From a virus, in the IMG/VR virus record IMGVR_UViG_3300043449_001549, positions 1 through 48,253 of that record: 48,253 nucleotides of DNA; one strand, written 5' to 3'. Made by a program: the position numbers and the translations under genes. Shown piece after piece: positions 33,373 through 40,177 of the stretch. The stretch's first letter is position 1; every line of letters begins with the position of its first letter. The notes under the pieces were generated by a model. The model saw nothing but the letters and a program-made list of their open reading frames with translations, searched no databases and was not told where the DNA came from.

Positions 33373-33839
33373 TGCGCCGTGGCGCACAGTGCCGCATCAA
33401 TTAAACCAATAAGACGTTTGGCATTTTTAGAATTTGTCCAAGGCACAGTGCTATCGTTACACGTAAACCACATCCAATCTCTACCGGCTCTATCTTTGCC
33501 ACAGGCAGTAAGAAAAGCTTTCATTTCAGGGCTTTCTATATCTGCAATGGCAGAGTCAAAATCATTGTAATTAACCCAATCAAGGTATGAACCGCAATAA
33601 CCAATGGGCTTATATTCGCGGTTCAATACAATAACTTTGCTGCTATCTTTATCGAGTTTTTGTATGCAGTACGGAATAAAATTTCGCAGACACCGAGCAG
33701 CTCGTTTGCTGTAACCGCCTGTGCCATATTTATAGTTTTTGTACTCTTCGTAAGAATCAAATCCAAGCACACTAACGAGCGCCGATCTTGATGCCTCAAG
33801 ATGCAGTAGCCATTTTTTATCCGCCCTATCTTTTCTCAT
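33363..33839 (-). CDS. AT-rich accessory protein, probable insertion (158 aa)
   Basis: About 40 percent GC against roughly 60 percent nearby. The protein is charged and aromatic-rich: LEASRSALVSVLGFDSYEEYKNYKYG, KVIVLNREYKPIGYCG, DWVNYNDFDSAIAD and GRDWMWFTCNDSTVPW. The NREYKPIG phrase occurs in phage proteins of unknown function. SD AGGAG precedes ATG 33839. The gene sits between 37-base direct repeats, so I infer recent acquisition. Confidence 0.68.
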   Translation of the reverse strand: MRKDRADKKWLLHLEASRSALVSVLGFDSYEEYKNYKYGTGGYSKRAARCLRNFIPYCIQKLDKDSSKVIVLNREYKPIGYCGSYLDWVNYNDFDSAIADIESPEMKAFLTACGKDRAGRDWMWFTCNDSTVPWTNSKNAKRLIGLIDAALCATAQEV

Positions 33840-33889
33840 GTTATTCTCCTGCCGAGCACCATTAGTATCCAGAAAGTTATTTCGATCAT
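33836..33889 (-). pseudogene. 17-codon remnant of a duplicated membrane-gene start
   Basis: ATG 33889 to TGA 33836 encodes MIEITFWILMVLGRRIT, nearly the same start as the 92-aa membrane protein (MIAITFWILVV). It overlaps both neighbours by ATGA and carries the AGGAGAATAAC site of the next gene. It is probably a truncated duplicate that may still be translated as a leader peptide. Confidence 0.5.
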
Positions 33890-33900
33890 TTCACACCTCT
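33864..33900. repeat. Direct repeat copy 2 flanking an AT-rich gene
   Basis: Second copy of the 37-base repeat (35 of 37 bases match 33336-33372). It covers the last codons of the SleB-like gene and the start of the remnant peptide. Confidence 0.8.
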
Positions 33901-34284
33901 ATAAAACACATGGTCATTAACTCGCCCGACAACCTGCCCGGTACTGGCCCAGTCTGGACGCACCCGCATCGCGTGGTAGTGAGTCGCCTCTCCAACTACC
34001 GGGGCACTGCGGCCCTCATACACTGCTGCTGCGATCAGCTGCGCCACTCTCCACGGCACATCGTCGGTGGGCTGGTCAGACTTGCCGTCGCAAAAGAAGC
34101 TGAACTGGCACTCGTTTCGAGTCTCGCCGCCTTCGTAGACTACACTGCAGGCATCACTGGGGTACCGTGGGTCGTGGACTCTGTTCATGACCACTTGGGC
34201 CACTGCGTACTGCCCAGCGATCGGCTCACCTCGGGCCTCCCAGTACACCGCCATTGCGATGCACATCACTTCGTAGAGGATCAT
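33886..34284 (-). CDS. SleB-type cell wall hydrolase (132 aa)
   Basis: The segment AVYWEARGEPIAGQYAVAQVVMNRV, then ECQFSFFCDGKSD and AVYEGRSAPVVGEATHYHAMRVRPDWA, is the SleB/Hydrolase_2 family signature; the catalytic Glu of EARGE is E16. SleB enzymes are lytic transglycosylases. ATG 34284 is chosen because AAGGGGGAA precedes it. No strong signal peptide is visible. Its place in the early replication cluster, far from holin and endolysin, is unusual and may mean a virion or superinfection role. Confidence 0.85.
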   Translation of the reverse strand: MILYEVMCIAMAVYWEARGEPIAGQYAVAQVVMNRVHDPRYPSDACSVVYEGGETRNECQFSFFCDGKSDQPTDDVPWRVAQLIAAAVYEGRSAPVVGEATHYHAMRVRPDWASTGQVVGRVNDHVFYRGVK

Positions 34285-34400
34285 TGCCAGTTCCCCCTTG
34301 TAAACCCCAGCATCAAAACGCACCACGGGGACACCTGCCACATCAAGAGGCCCGTCACCACAATCAACACACAGTTTTGCACGTAATCCATTTTGTTCAT
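34281..34400 (-). CDS. Membrane mini-protein upstream of SleB (39 aa)
   Basis: ATG 34400 to TGA 34281 encodes MNKMDYVQNCVLIVVTGLLM followed by a second apolar stretch. Both ends overlap neighbours by ATGA (34397-34400 and 34281-34284). GAGGTGG lies just before the start. One or two short membrane segments are likely. Placement right before SleB suggests it could help export or anchor the hydrolase; this is inference. Confidence 0.6.
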   Translation of the reverse strand: MNKMDYVQNCVLIVVTGLLMWQVSPWCVLMLGFTRGNWQ

Positions 34401-34615
34401 CGCACCACCTCCACTTCTGCTTCAGTCTCTATCCACACCTTGGCACCGCAGGACAGCGGATCATCTGGGCTGTACACCACCCGGCTGGGGCCATGTACCA
34501 CCACTTCGTTGCACGTGGTGTTGTCTTTGTATGTCTTGACTGTGAGAACAGGCAGGTCCGCGCCCTTGGCGTTCGCCTTGATGTTGTGCTGGTTTACGTG
34601 TATGCGTGTTTTCAT
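34397..34615 (-). CDS. Hypothetical small protein (72 aa)
   Basis: Begins MKTRIHVNQHNIKANAKGAD, then PVLTVKTYKDNTTCNEVVVHGPSRVVYSPDDPLSCGAKVWIETEAEVEVV. I know this pattern (MKTRIHVNQH-IK-N) from phage early regions, where the function is unknown. It is beta-rich and acidic at the end. It overlaps both neighbours by ATGA. Confidence 0.68.
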   Translation of the reverse strand: MKTRIHVNQHNIKANAKGADLPVLTVKTYKDNTTCNEVVVHGPSRVVYSPDDPLSCGAKVWIETEAEVEVVR

Positions 34616-34860
34616 TCCACCACCTCAACCTTGCCCAGCAGCTTGACCGCCCCGACTTCGCGCTTGGCGACGCCCCCAACGTGGTATGCCTGCCTCTTGG
34701 CACCTGTACGACTACCGTACCCGGTGCTGCCGTTGCCACCTATGTCATCGACGCGGACCACACGCAGCCGCTTGGGGCTTATCGCTTCGGCTTGCGCCGT
34801 GACAACTTCGTTCCGCCATCCGGCGGGTGTAAATACTGATGTGTTGTACTTGATTATCAT
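34612..34860 (-). CDS. Hypothetical small basic protein (82 aa)
   Basis: MIIKYNTSVFTPAGWRNEVVTAQAEAISPKRLRVVRVDDIGGNGSTGYGSRTGAKRQ with a short basic centre. The style is that of conserved phage early proteins. SD GAGGAA is 8 bases before ATG 34860. It ends in an ATGA overlap with the next gene. The function is unknown. Confidence 0.65.
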   Translation of the reverse strand: MIIKYNTSVFTPAGWRNEVVTAQAEAISPKRLRVVRVDDIGGNGSTGYGSRTGAKRQAYHVGGVAKREVGAVKLLGKVEVVE

Positions 34861-34871
34861 CGTCTTGTTCC

Positions 34872-35132
34872 TCAGTGAACTGTGTCGTCATCGTCATCAA
34901 ACGCGCCATTGACATCCAGCGTGGCGGCGACGCTTTGCAGCACCACTTCTGCCGGGACTTGGTAGTACATAGACAGCATCACCAGCGCGTTGGTCAGGGC
35001 GCTCAGCGTAGCTGCTTTCTTGAACGCGGCACTCTTACCAGCCGTACTTTCTGCCCAGTTGTCAGTGACCAGCGCAATGCTCGTCACCAATTCCTGTACT
35101 GCTTCTTTTGCGCCTTCCGGTGCGTTAATCAT
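34872..35132 (-). CDS. Hypothetical helical protein with acidic tail (86 aa)
   Basis: ATG 35132 follows AACAACCAATAGGAGCAACAACC, a copy of the repeated early leader, which decides the start; the frame upstream has no site. The protein is helical (EGAKEAVQELVTSIALVTDNW, KAATLSALTNALVMLSMYYQ) and ends GAFDDDDDTVH. The acidic end recalls SSB-like or partner-recruiting tails. The function is unknown. Confidence 0.63.
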   Translation of the reverse strand: MINAPEGAKEAVQELVTSIALVTDNWAESTAGKSAAFKKAATLSALTNALVMLSMYYQVPAEVVLQSVAATLDVNGAFDDDDDTVH

Positions 35133-35356
35133 GGTTGTTGCTCCTATTGGTTGTTTAATGTGGTCTGCCAGATAAACCGCTGACAGCACCGGTGCGCAAT
35201 CGAAGCACGTGTCCTCGATAACATCAGAAGTTGTTCCCGACGGGGCAACCAATGCGTCGTCTCTACGTGGTGGGGGAGCATTCTAAAACCGTCCACTCAC
35301 TCCTTGCGCTGCCGGTGTTTTACCCCACCTCCGGCTGGGGGCGACATGTCTGTTTA
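35133..35356. other. 224-bp intergenic stretch
   Basis: No convincing gene is seen here on either strand. It carries one SD-like leader at its left end and a degenerate copy of the TTTACTAG inverted repeat at its right end (35353-35372). It may hold the promoter of the 34.9-20.6 kb leftward operon, but no clear -35/-10 pair is visible. Confidence 0.5.
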
Positions 35357-35372
35357 CTAGGATTCTTGTATT
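35353..35372. promoter_or_regulatory. Inverted-repeat element, copy 1 (degenerate)
   Basis: TTTACTAGGATTCTTGTATT matches the consensus TTTACTAGAATTCTAGTAAA at 16 of 20 positions; the right arm is eroded. It spans the stop codon of the 78-aa gene (35357) on the minus strand. Confidence 0.45.
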
Positions 35373-35593
35373 TCCGCTTCGCCGAGATGCAGCGCGCCAA
35401 ACTTGGCCACTTCCCGGCCCAACTCAAGCTGAGTTCTAGCGACCTTAACTTCTGCATATAAACTTTCGTTCACTTGCGCCGCAATTTTGGTAACTTCTTT
35501 TGCTTTGTGCACATCAAATGTTCCGTTGGCTACGTTGTTAATCGCGGAGCACAAGAACGCTCTCAGCTCTCCAGTGTTTGTGATTTTTGACAT
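35357..35593 (-). CDS. Conserved small phage protein (78 aa)
   Basis: MSKITNTGELRAFLCSAINNVANGTFDVHKAKEVTKIAAQVNESLYAEVKVARTQLELG matches a family I know from many phages (MSK-TNT-ELR-FL start, KAK-I---A-Q---S---E): helical, no known function. AT-rich. ATG 35593 overlaps the upstream gene by 31 bases. Confidence 0.72.
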   Translation of the reverse strand: MSKITNTGELRAFLCSAINNVANGTFDVHKAKEVTKIAAQVNESLYAEVKVARTQLELGREVAKFGALHLGEAEIQES

Positions 35594-35964
35594 TTCAAAA
35601 CCTCTTTATAAAGTTTGTTAGTTAAGTATCTAATTTCCAGCGCTTCTTTTTTTGCTTTAGCAATCGGCTTTACTTTGTTCCAACACCCCATGCACAGAAC
35701 TGCTTTGCGTGCATTCTCAGACTCTGGCTTGTCGTTCAGGTTTGTGTCCCAGCCATAAACACCAGTGCGCCAATGAACTTTTTTACGTGTCCCTAAAACT
35801 TCGCACAGTTCACAATTTCTCAGGGGGGTGTACCAAACACAATCAAACCGCTTACCAAACTTTCCGTTCTTCAAAACCCTTCTAACGTAAGTCAACTCCG
35901 CGTACGGGCTTATATAAACGCGGGTTTTTCCTTCATGTTCATAGAATCCACGCCACATACACAC
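35563..35964 (-). CDS. AT-rich protein with two CxxC pairs (133 aa)
   Basis: C51-x2-C54 (NCELCEVLG) and C91-x2-C94 (LCMGCWNK) suggest one zinc ribbon split by about 36 residues; the layout is vaguely HNH- or recombination-endonuclease-like, but no HNH residues are certain. GC is about 42 percent. GAGGTG precedes ATG 35964, and an intact inverted-repeat element ends only 8 bases upstream. Probably a transferred accessory gene. Confidence 0.65.
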   Translation of the reverse strand: MCMWRGFYEHEGKTRVYISPYAELTYVRRVLKNGKFGKRFDCVWYTPLRNCELCEVLGTRKKVHWRTGVYGWDTNLNDKPESENARKAVLCMGCWNKVKPIAKAKKEALEIRYLTNKLYKEVLKCQKSQTLES

Positions 35965-35971
35965 CTCTTAA

Positions 35972-35992
35972 TTTACTAAGAATCTTAGTAAA
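35972..35992. promoter_or_regulatory. Inverted-repeat element, copy 2
   Basis: The arms TTTACTAAG and CTTAGTAAA are separated by AAT. It lies between the VRR-NUC stop and the start of the 133-aa gene, directly 5' of the GAGGTG site. The same variant occurs at 38866. Confidence 0.75.
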
Positions 35993-36000
35993 TCGGTCAG

Positions 36001-36294
36001 CTACCCCGACGCCTTGAGTACCTGCGTGAGCAGGTCCACGTTCTCTTCGTTGACTACGAGGGCAAGCCCGCCGGCTGCGGTAATCGCTGCTAAATTCTTG
36101 TCCTGCAGTGCCGTGGTCTTACCCTTTCCTGCTTTACACTCGATGCCGATGAACCGCCCGTCAAGGCAGCACACGATGTCCGGCACGCCGCTCGATCCAA
36201 ATCCGCCCGTCACCGGGTAGAAGTAGTACGCGCCCATCGCCTTGAGCTGCGCAACGGCGCGTTGTTTCACTTTCTTTTCCGGCGTCATTGCCAT
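36001..36294 (-). CDS. VRR-NUC domain nuclease (97 aa)
   Basis: A stand-alone VRR-NUC module: AVAQLKAMGAYYFYPVTGG, GVPDIVCCLDGRFIGIECKAG with the PD-(D/E)xK catalytic set D39, E52, K54, then a final helix-strand ALVVNEENVDLL. Phage members cut structured DNA such as Holliday junctions. ATG 36294 or 36288 may be used. Its stop is 9 bases before inverted-repeat copy 2. Confidence 0.88.
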   Translation of the reverse strand: MAMTPEKKVKQRAVAQLKAMGAYYFYPVTGGFGSSGVPDIVCCLDGRFIGIECKAGKGKTTALQDKNLAAITAAGGLALVVNEENVDLLTQVLKASG

Positions 36295-36315
36295 GTCGGC
36301 CTCTGATGACAGTAG

Positions 36316-36564
36316 TCAGTCGGGGTACACCCAGAACACGTGAGTGCCCATGCGCCTGCCGATACCGTCTATGTCGTGAGTGGGGGGTGGAGGTTGCATT
36401 ATTTGTAGCTTTCTTAACTTATTTTGTATCCATTGTGGCATGTTGTCAACTGTTCTGTACCACCCGTCCAACCCGAACTGCGCGGGGTCGAGCTCGAACG
36501 CAGTGACTTCTATCTGCCACTCCCCCTCGGGTCGGAACGCAACTCTGAGTACATCATTTCTCAC
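36316..36564 (-). CDS. Hypothetical phage protein (82 aa)
   Basis: GTG 36564 is set by GAGGAGG six bases upstream. The C-terminal THDIDGIGRRMGTHVFWVYPD end matches a phage family (DI-GIGRR---VFWV) of unknown function. There is a proline run (QPPPPTHD) before this motif. It sits between the VWA gene and the VRR-NUC gene. Confidence 0.66.
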   Translation of the reverse strand: MRNDVLRVAFRPEGEWQIEVTAFELDPAQFGLDGWYRTVDNMPQWIQNKLRKLQIMQPPPPTHDIDGIGRRMGTHVFWVYPD

Positions 36565-36573
36565 GGGACCTCC

Positions 36574-37737
36574 TCATACGTACACTACGCGGCCGACTGG
36601 CGGCACTCGCTTTGAGCCGATCACACACCACAGCACTGGCACGTCCCACTGCCCCCATGACCACACCCACCCATCGGTCAGCATCACCACAGCCTGCGGC
36701 TTGATGTTCTTCTCCCGCAGATAGTCAGCGACACACGCGGCATCTGTACCCCCTCCCCCGGCGGGCTTGGTTGACGTGGCGAGGGTCGCCATAGTGCCCA
36801 TGTCGTATAACTCCTCACGCTGCACCTTCTCATCCCAGTAGATCAGACGCAGCGTCTGGGGCTTGACCTGCTCGCAGATACCTGAGACCTCGGAGAGAAA
36901 CTCACGCAGGGCCACACGATCAATACTGCCGGAGGTATCCACACCCACCACAAGTTCTTCCACCTGCTGACTCACACCGCTGGGCATATACATGCCATCC
37001 CCGATATACCGGCGGTTGGGTCGTGCCCACGTGGCGTAGTCGTTGCCGGCACAGGTTGTACTGATGAACTCACGCAGCTCGGCCCGCCAGTCCACCTTGG
37101 GCGCAAGCAGCTGGTCCAAGCTCAGGGTACTGCCACCCCCGGCTTTCTTGGCGACCATCTCCCCCTGACGCAGCGCGGAGTCAATCTGCTCGGCCAACTC
37201 CTGCACCTCGTCATCCGTCATGTCCTGCGCAGACTCCCAGTCGTGGTCATCCATGCCCTCACCCTTGCCGCTACCGTTGCCCCCTTCGTCGGGCAGCAGA
37301 GCAAACACCTGCTGCACACTCATGCCGGTGTACTTGACGTCCAGCAGGCACAGGGCAGGGGCGGGCCAGTCCATGGACGCCTTGACGCCGTTCTTTATCA
37401 GCTCCTGCACCCACAGGTTGACAACGTAATCGGCCGCTGCGTTGGCCTTGCGCGGGTTGATCTTCCACAGGTGATCCCATGTGGTCAGGTGCCGGTACAT
37501 CTTGTGCCCCATCTCGTGCAGGATACAGCCGCGCAGGGCGCTGTCTGAACAGGCTTTGACGAACTTGCGGCCGTACTTCTCGTTGACCCCGTTGGTGCGC
37601 GCCGTGGGTAGTTTCTCCTCAATGGTGCGCTTGCCGATCATCATCACGGCACACAGGGGCAGCAGGTACGGCTCCCCCATCAGGGCATATATGGCCTTCT
37701 CCAGCCGTTGCTCCTCGCTTACGCTGATGTTGAACAT
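36574..37737 (-). CDS. VWA-like protein with N-terminal zincin motif (DUF2201-like, 387 aa)
   Basis: The N-terminal half has LHEMGHKMYRH (H74-E75-x2-H78), the metallopeptidase-like motif of the DUF2201 N-terminal domain. An acidic Gly-rich linker (150-205) leads to a C-terminal VWA-type domain with a MIDAS-like D267-T-S-G-S271 and later MLTDGW. It overlaps the MoxR-type gene by TAATG, so the two products are made together and probably form an AAA+/VWA chaperone pair. All motifs look intact. Confidence 0.82.
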   Translation of the reverse strand: MFNISVSEEQRLEKAIYALMGEPYLLPLCAVMMIGKRTIEEKLPTARTNGVNEKYGRKFVKACSDSALRGCILHEMGHKMYRHLTTWDHLWKINPRKANAAADYVVNLWVQELIKNGVKASMDWPAPALCLLDVKYTGMSVQQVFALLPDEGGNGSGKGEGMDDHDWESAQDMTDDEVQELAEQIDSALRQGEMVAKKAGGGSTLSLDQLLAPKVDWRAELREFISTTCAGNDYATWARPNRRYIGDGMYMPSGVSQQVEELVVGVDTSGSIDRVALREFLSEVSGICEQVKPQTLRLIYWDEKVQREELYDMGTMATLATSTKPAGGGGTDAACVADYLREKNIKPQAVVMLTDGWVWSWGQWDVPVLWCVIGSKRVPPVGRVVYV

Positions 37738-38822
37738 TACTGGTCACCCCCGAACAGGTAGCTGAACTTGTGCACCCACTGCGTGAACCCCGGGGAGTTC
37801 ATCACCACCGCACGGCGCGTCTCGTTGTACTTGGAGGACCGCACGCCGTTGACGAACAGGGACTGCGCCTCGTTGGGCAGGCGCTGCAGGTAGGTGTGCC
37901 ACGCGGCGACCCACTCCTTCTCGACACACCCGAGTACGCGGAACACCACCATGCACAGTGCGGCAGTGTTGTCCGGCACCAGTGCGGTGTCGGGGGTCTT
38001 CTTGATCGACTCCAGTGACGGCAGCTTGTCTGCCATCTCGATGAACACCGCGAGGTTCTGCGCAGCCTCACTCCCCAGCGTGCCGATCAGTGCAGCGGTC
38101 AGCGTCTGACGGTCCAACAGGTGGCGCTTCTTGAGCCAGTGGGACGCCTTCTCCAGTGAACGCGGCGTGACGAACGCAGCGCGGGAGGAGCGCGGGTGGT
38201 AGATGTACAGGTTCTCGTCGGGGTCTTTGACCTCCTCAAAAGACTGCATGCAGTGGGGGTTGTCTTTGGTCCACCCGAGGATCGTGTGGTCCACGCCGTT
38301 GTTGATGCCCCACTCGATGAACTCCAGCGCCGTGGGCTTGCGTGTCGTCACCACAGTGATGCGGTTGCGGGCATGGGGCGGCAGCACGTCACCGACTCCC
38401 TCGATGCCGAGGTTGGTCGTGGCAAAGACGATGGAGCCTTCGGGCAGTGGGTATGAGCCGATCTGAAACTCCTGCATCACGCGCAGCAGGGCGTTCTTTG
38501 TGCTGGGGTCGGCCTTGCCGTACTCGTCGATCATCAGGATCAGGGGCTTGCCCAAGTGCACGCCGAACTCCTCGTTGGGCGCGAAGCGCACGAAGTCGTT
38601 GCCGTCGAGGTCCTTGAGCTTGGGCAGCATCGTGTCGCCGAGGCTCTTGGTCGTGCAGTCGAAGTAGCACGGGATGTGCCCGGGCAGTGCCAGTGCCAGT
38701 GACTTGAGCAAGGATGTCTTGCCGCAGCCCATGTGGCCTTGGATGAGCACAGTAGTGCGGTCGCCCTGTGAGGCGAGAATGAGGTTGTGCGCTTGCTCGA
38801 GGTTGAGGTTGTACATTTGCAT
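37737..38822 (-). CDS. MoxR-type AAA+ ATPase (361 aa)
   Basis: Walker A QGHMGCGKTS (G29-T36), Walker B LILMIDEYGK (D99, E100), sensor 1 VFATTN (N137) and ARNRITVV arginine region identify an AAA+ ATPase of the MoxR/dynein-like AAA_5 group. MoxR proteins work with VWA partners to remodel or insert cofactors into target proteins. The partner gene follows directly. The leader has two hairpins (38866-38886 and 38840-38860) and the repeated AGGAGCAACACC site before ATG 38822. Confidence 0.88.
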   Translation of the reverse strand: MQMYNLNLEQAHNLILASQGDRTTVLIQGHMGCGKTSLLKSLALALPGHIPCYFDCTTKSLGDTMLPKLKDLDGNDFVRFAPNEEFGVHLGKPLILMIDEYGKADPSTKNALLRVMQEFQIGSYPLPEGSIVFATTNLGIEGVGDVLPPHARNRITVVTTRKPTALEFIEWGINNGVDHTILGWTKDNPHCMQSFEEVKDPDENLYIYHPRSSRAAFVTPRSLEKASHWLKKRHLLDRQTLTAALIGTLGSEAAQNLAVFIEMADKLPSLESIKKTPDTALVPDNTAALCMVVFRVLGCVEKEWVAAWHTYLQRLPNEAQSLFVNGVRSSKYNETRRAVVMNSPGFTQWVHKFSYLFGGDQ

Positions 38823-38839
38823 GGTGTTGCTCCTGTGTG

Positions 38840-38860
38840 TGCGCCACGGGATGTGGCGCA
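38840..38860 (-). promoter_or_regulatory. Strong hairpin in MoxR leader
   Basis: TGCGCCAC and GTGGCGCA pair perfectly around a five-base loop, between the inverted-repeat element and the binding site of the MoxR-type gene. It has no T-run and is therefore more likely a translation-control or mRNA-protecting stem than a terminator. Confidence 0.6.
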
Positions 38861-38865
38861 GTTGG

Positions 38866-38886
38866 TTTACTAAGAATCTTAGTAAA
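38866..38886. promoter_or_regulatory. Inverted-repeat element, copy 3
   Basis: Arms TTTACTAAG and CTTAGTAAA with spacer AAT, identical to copy 2. It lies between the 315-aa gene stop and the MoxR-type start, 44 bases from the ATG. Confidence 0.75.
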
Positions 38887-38908
38887 AGGTTTGGTTGGTT
38901 GGTTGGGG

Positions 38909-39856
38909 TCAGAACCCAAGGCTCGGTAGTGTGGCAATCACGTCGTCCACGGCTTTCTTGGTGGCGCGGCGCAGTCTGTGGTCTTCACGCAGGTCGTCCG
39001 CGTCGATGCCGTGCAGGGCGTCACGCAGTGCCTGTGCATTGTCCTTCATGGTCTGGTTACCGGTGAGGTTGCAGGCGTCCATCAGGTCCACCATCTCCAG
39101 CACGTTGCTCACCAGCGTGTCGCGGAATACTTTCTTGGTGTCCTTGTCGCCGTAGTCCAGCCGCTCGGACATACGCTCGGCCACTGTCCGCACCCTGCCG
39201 TTGACGTCAGCCATCGCCGCTTCCAGCTGGTTGCGGTAGTACGACTGGTAGTGCGCAGCCAACTCCTCCTTGGCGCTCGCCTCTATGTCGATGCGCCAGT
39301 CCTTGGCCTCAGAGATGGGGATGTACGTGAACCCGAACCCGAACTTGGTCTGCAGCGCAGCCACCGAGGGGTACTCATTGGGGTTGAACAGATCGCCCAG
39401 CTTGACTTGTGCTTGCGTGATCTCCCAGTTGTAGGAACTGAGGAACACATCGACCAGCGCAAAGTACTCGGTCTTGAGTGCGATCATCGCCTCGTTGTAC
39501 TTGAAGTACCGGGTGGTGGGCAGCAGCCGCATCCCGGTGTCAGACCACGGCATGGTCATGGCGTAGTGGGCGTTGCGTGCATTGGCAGCAAACTTGAGCA
39601 CCGCACTCAATTCGGCGCAGTCTCCCAGCAGCTTCTTGTTGACGTTGGCCACACCTGTGGAGGCACGGTTGTCGAGGGTTACCTTCTGGCTCGCACTCTT
39701 GTCGAGCTTGCGCCCTGCCCAGTTGCGGATGGACAACTCCACCATCATGGCACTGCCTGAGATAGAGGGCACTGCGATCTTCGGGGCCTGTGCAAAGTTC
39801 AGCGCAGGGATAGTCGGGTACTCTTGGTCGTCGTTCGGGGTTGTCAGGTCGTACAT
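38909..39856 (-). CDS. Conserved phage protein associated with MoxR/VWA genes (315 aa)
   Basis: Features SAMMVELSIRNWAGRKLDKSASQKV, NVNKKLLGDCAELSAVLKFAANARNAHYAMTMPWSDTGMRLLPT, LGDLFNPNEYPSV and a long charged helical C-terminal half. I recognise this family as a regular neighbour of MoxR/VWA pairs in phages, and it may be the client or adaptor of that pair. The leader AACCAAGGAGCAACACC precedes ATG 39856. No catalytic motif is visible. Confidence 0.75.
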   Translation of the reverse strand: MYDLTTPNDDQEYPTIPALNFAQAPKIAVPSISGSAMMVELSIRNWAGRKLDKSASQKVTLDNRASTGVANVNKKLLGDCAELSAVLKFAANARNAHYAMTMPWSDTGMRLLPTTRYFKYNEAMIALKTEYFALVDVFLSSYNWEITQAQVKLGDLFNPNEYPSVAALQTKFGFGFTYIPISEAKDWRIDIEASAKEELAAHYQSYYRNQLEAAMADVNGRVRTVAERMSERLDYGDKDTKKVFRDTLVSNVLEMVDLMDACNLTGNQTMKDNAQALRDALHGIDADDLREDHRLRRATKKAVDDVIATLPSLGF

Positions 39857-39886
39857 GGTGTTGCTCCTTGGTTTGGGTTGTTTTGC

Positions 39887-40069
39887 TTACTCGCACTCTG
39901 GTCTATCTACTTCATTGCCGTTGACTAATACCTTGAGTTCACCGGCCTGCATGGCTTCTTTTATTTTCAGAACCGCGCCGCAGGTGAAGGTGATTACAAC
40001 GCCGCCATCGTAAGCGTCAATGTAATTGCAGGACTGCACTGTCCGGCCTTCGAGGTGTAATGGGGTCAT
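39887..40069 (-). CDS. Hypothetical small protein (60 aa)
   Basis: MTPLHLEGRTVQSCNYIDAYDGGVVITFTCGAVLKIKEAMQAGELKVLVNG, a short beta-rich protein with no named family. It is the first gene downstream of the promoter at 40148-40177; inverted-repeat copy 4 and the leader AACAACCAAGGAGCAACACC lie before its ATG. Confidence 0.68.
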   Translation of the reverse strand: MTPLHLEGRTVQSCNYIDAYDGGVVITFTCGAVLKIKEAMQAGELKVLVNGNEVDRPECE

Positions 40070-40087
40070 GGTGTTGCTCCTTGGTTG

Positions 40088-40107
40088 TTTACTAGAATCC
40101 TAGTAAA
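40088..40107. promoter_or_regulatory. Inverted-repeat element, copy 4
   Basis: TTTACTAGAATCCTAGTAAA, with one central mismatch. It sits in the 5' leader of the 60-aa gene, about 35 bases downstream of the predicted transcription start and 18 bases before the ATG. Confidence 0.75.
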
Positions 40108-40134
40108 TTGTTTGGTTTCAATTACTTACTGCTC

Positions 40135-40150
40135 AATGTACATGTACATT
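40135..40150. promoter_or_regulatory. TGTAC-N2-GTACA operator over the -10 of P40177
   Basis: AATGTACATGTACATT is a perfect 16-base palindrome overlapping the -10 element and the presumed start site. A dimeric repressor bound here would block RNA polymerase. Confidence 0.65.
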
Positions 40151-40177
40151 ATAGCATACTTCATCATGCTGTGTCAA
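40148..40177 (-). promoter_or_regulatory. Sigma70-type promoter for 60-aa gene unit
   Basis: TTGACA (40177-40172) and TATAAT (40153-40148) are both perfect consensus, with 18-base spacing. It faces left towards the 60-aa, 315-aa, MoxR and VWA genes. The -35 overlaps the stop of the upstream gene. Confidence 0.8.

Noticed and set aside
33363-33839. Insertion sequence bracketed by direct repeats
   Set aside because: No transposase motif and no terminal inverted repeats; the repeats are much longer than target-site duplications and cover a gene start.
38978-39760. Plus-strand open frame of 260 codons
   Set aside because: It lies opposite the conserved 315-aa gene and has a biased Val/Leu/His composition without any recognisable domain.
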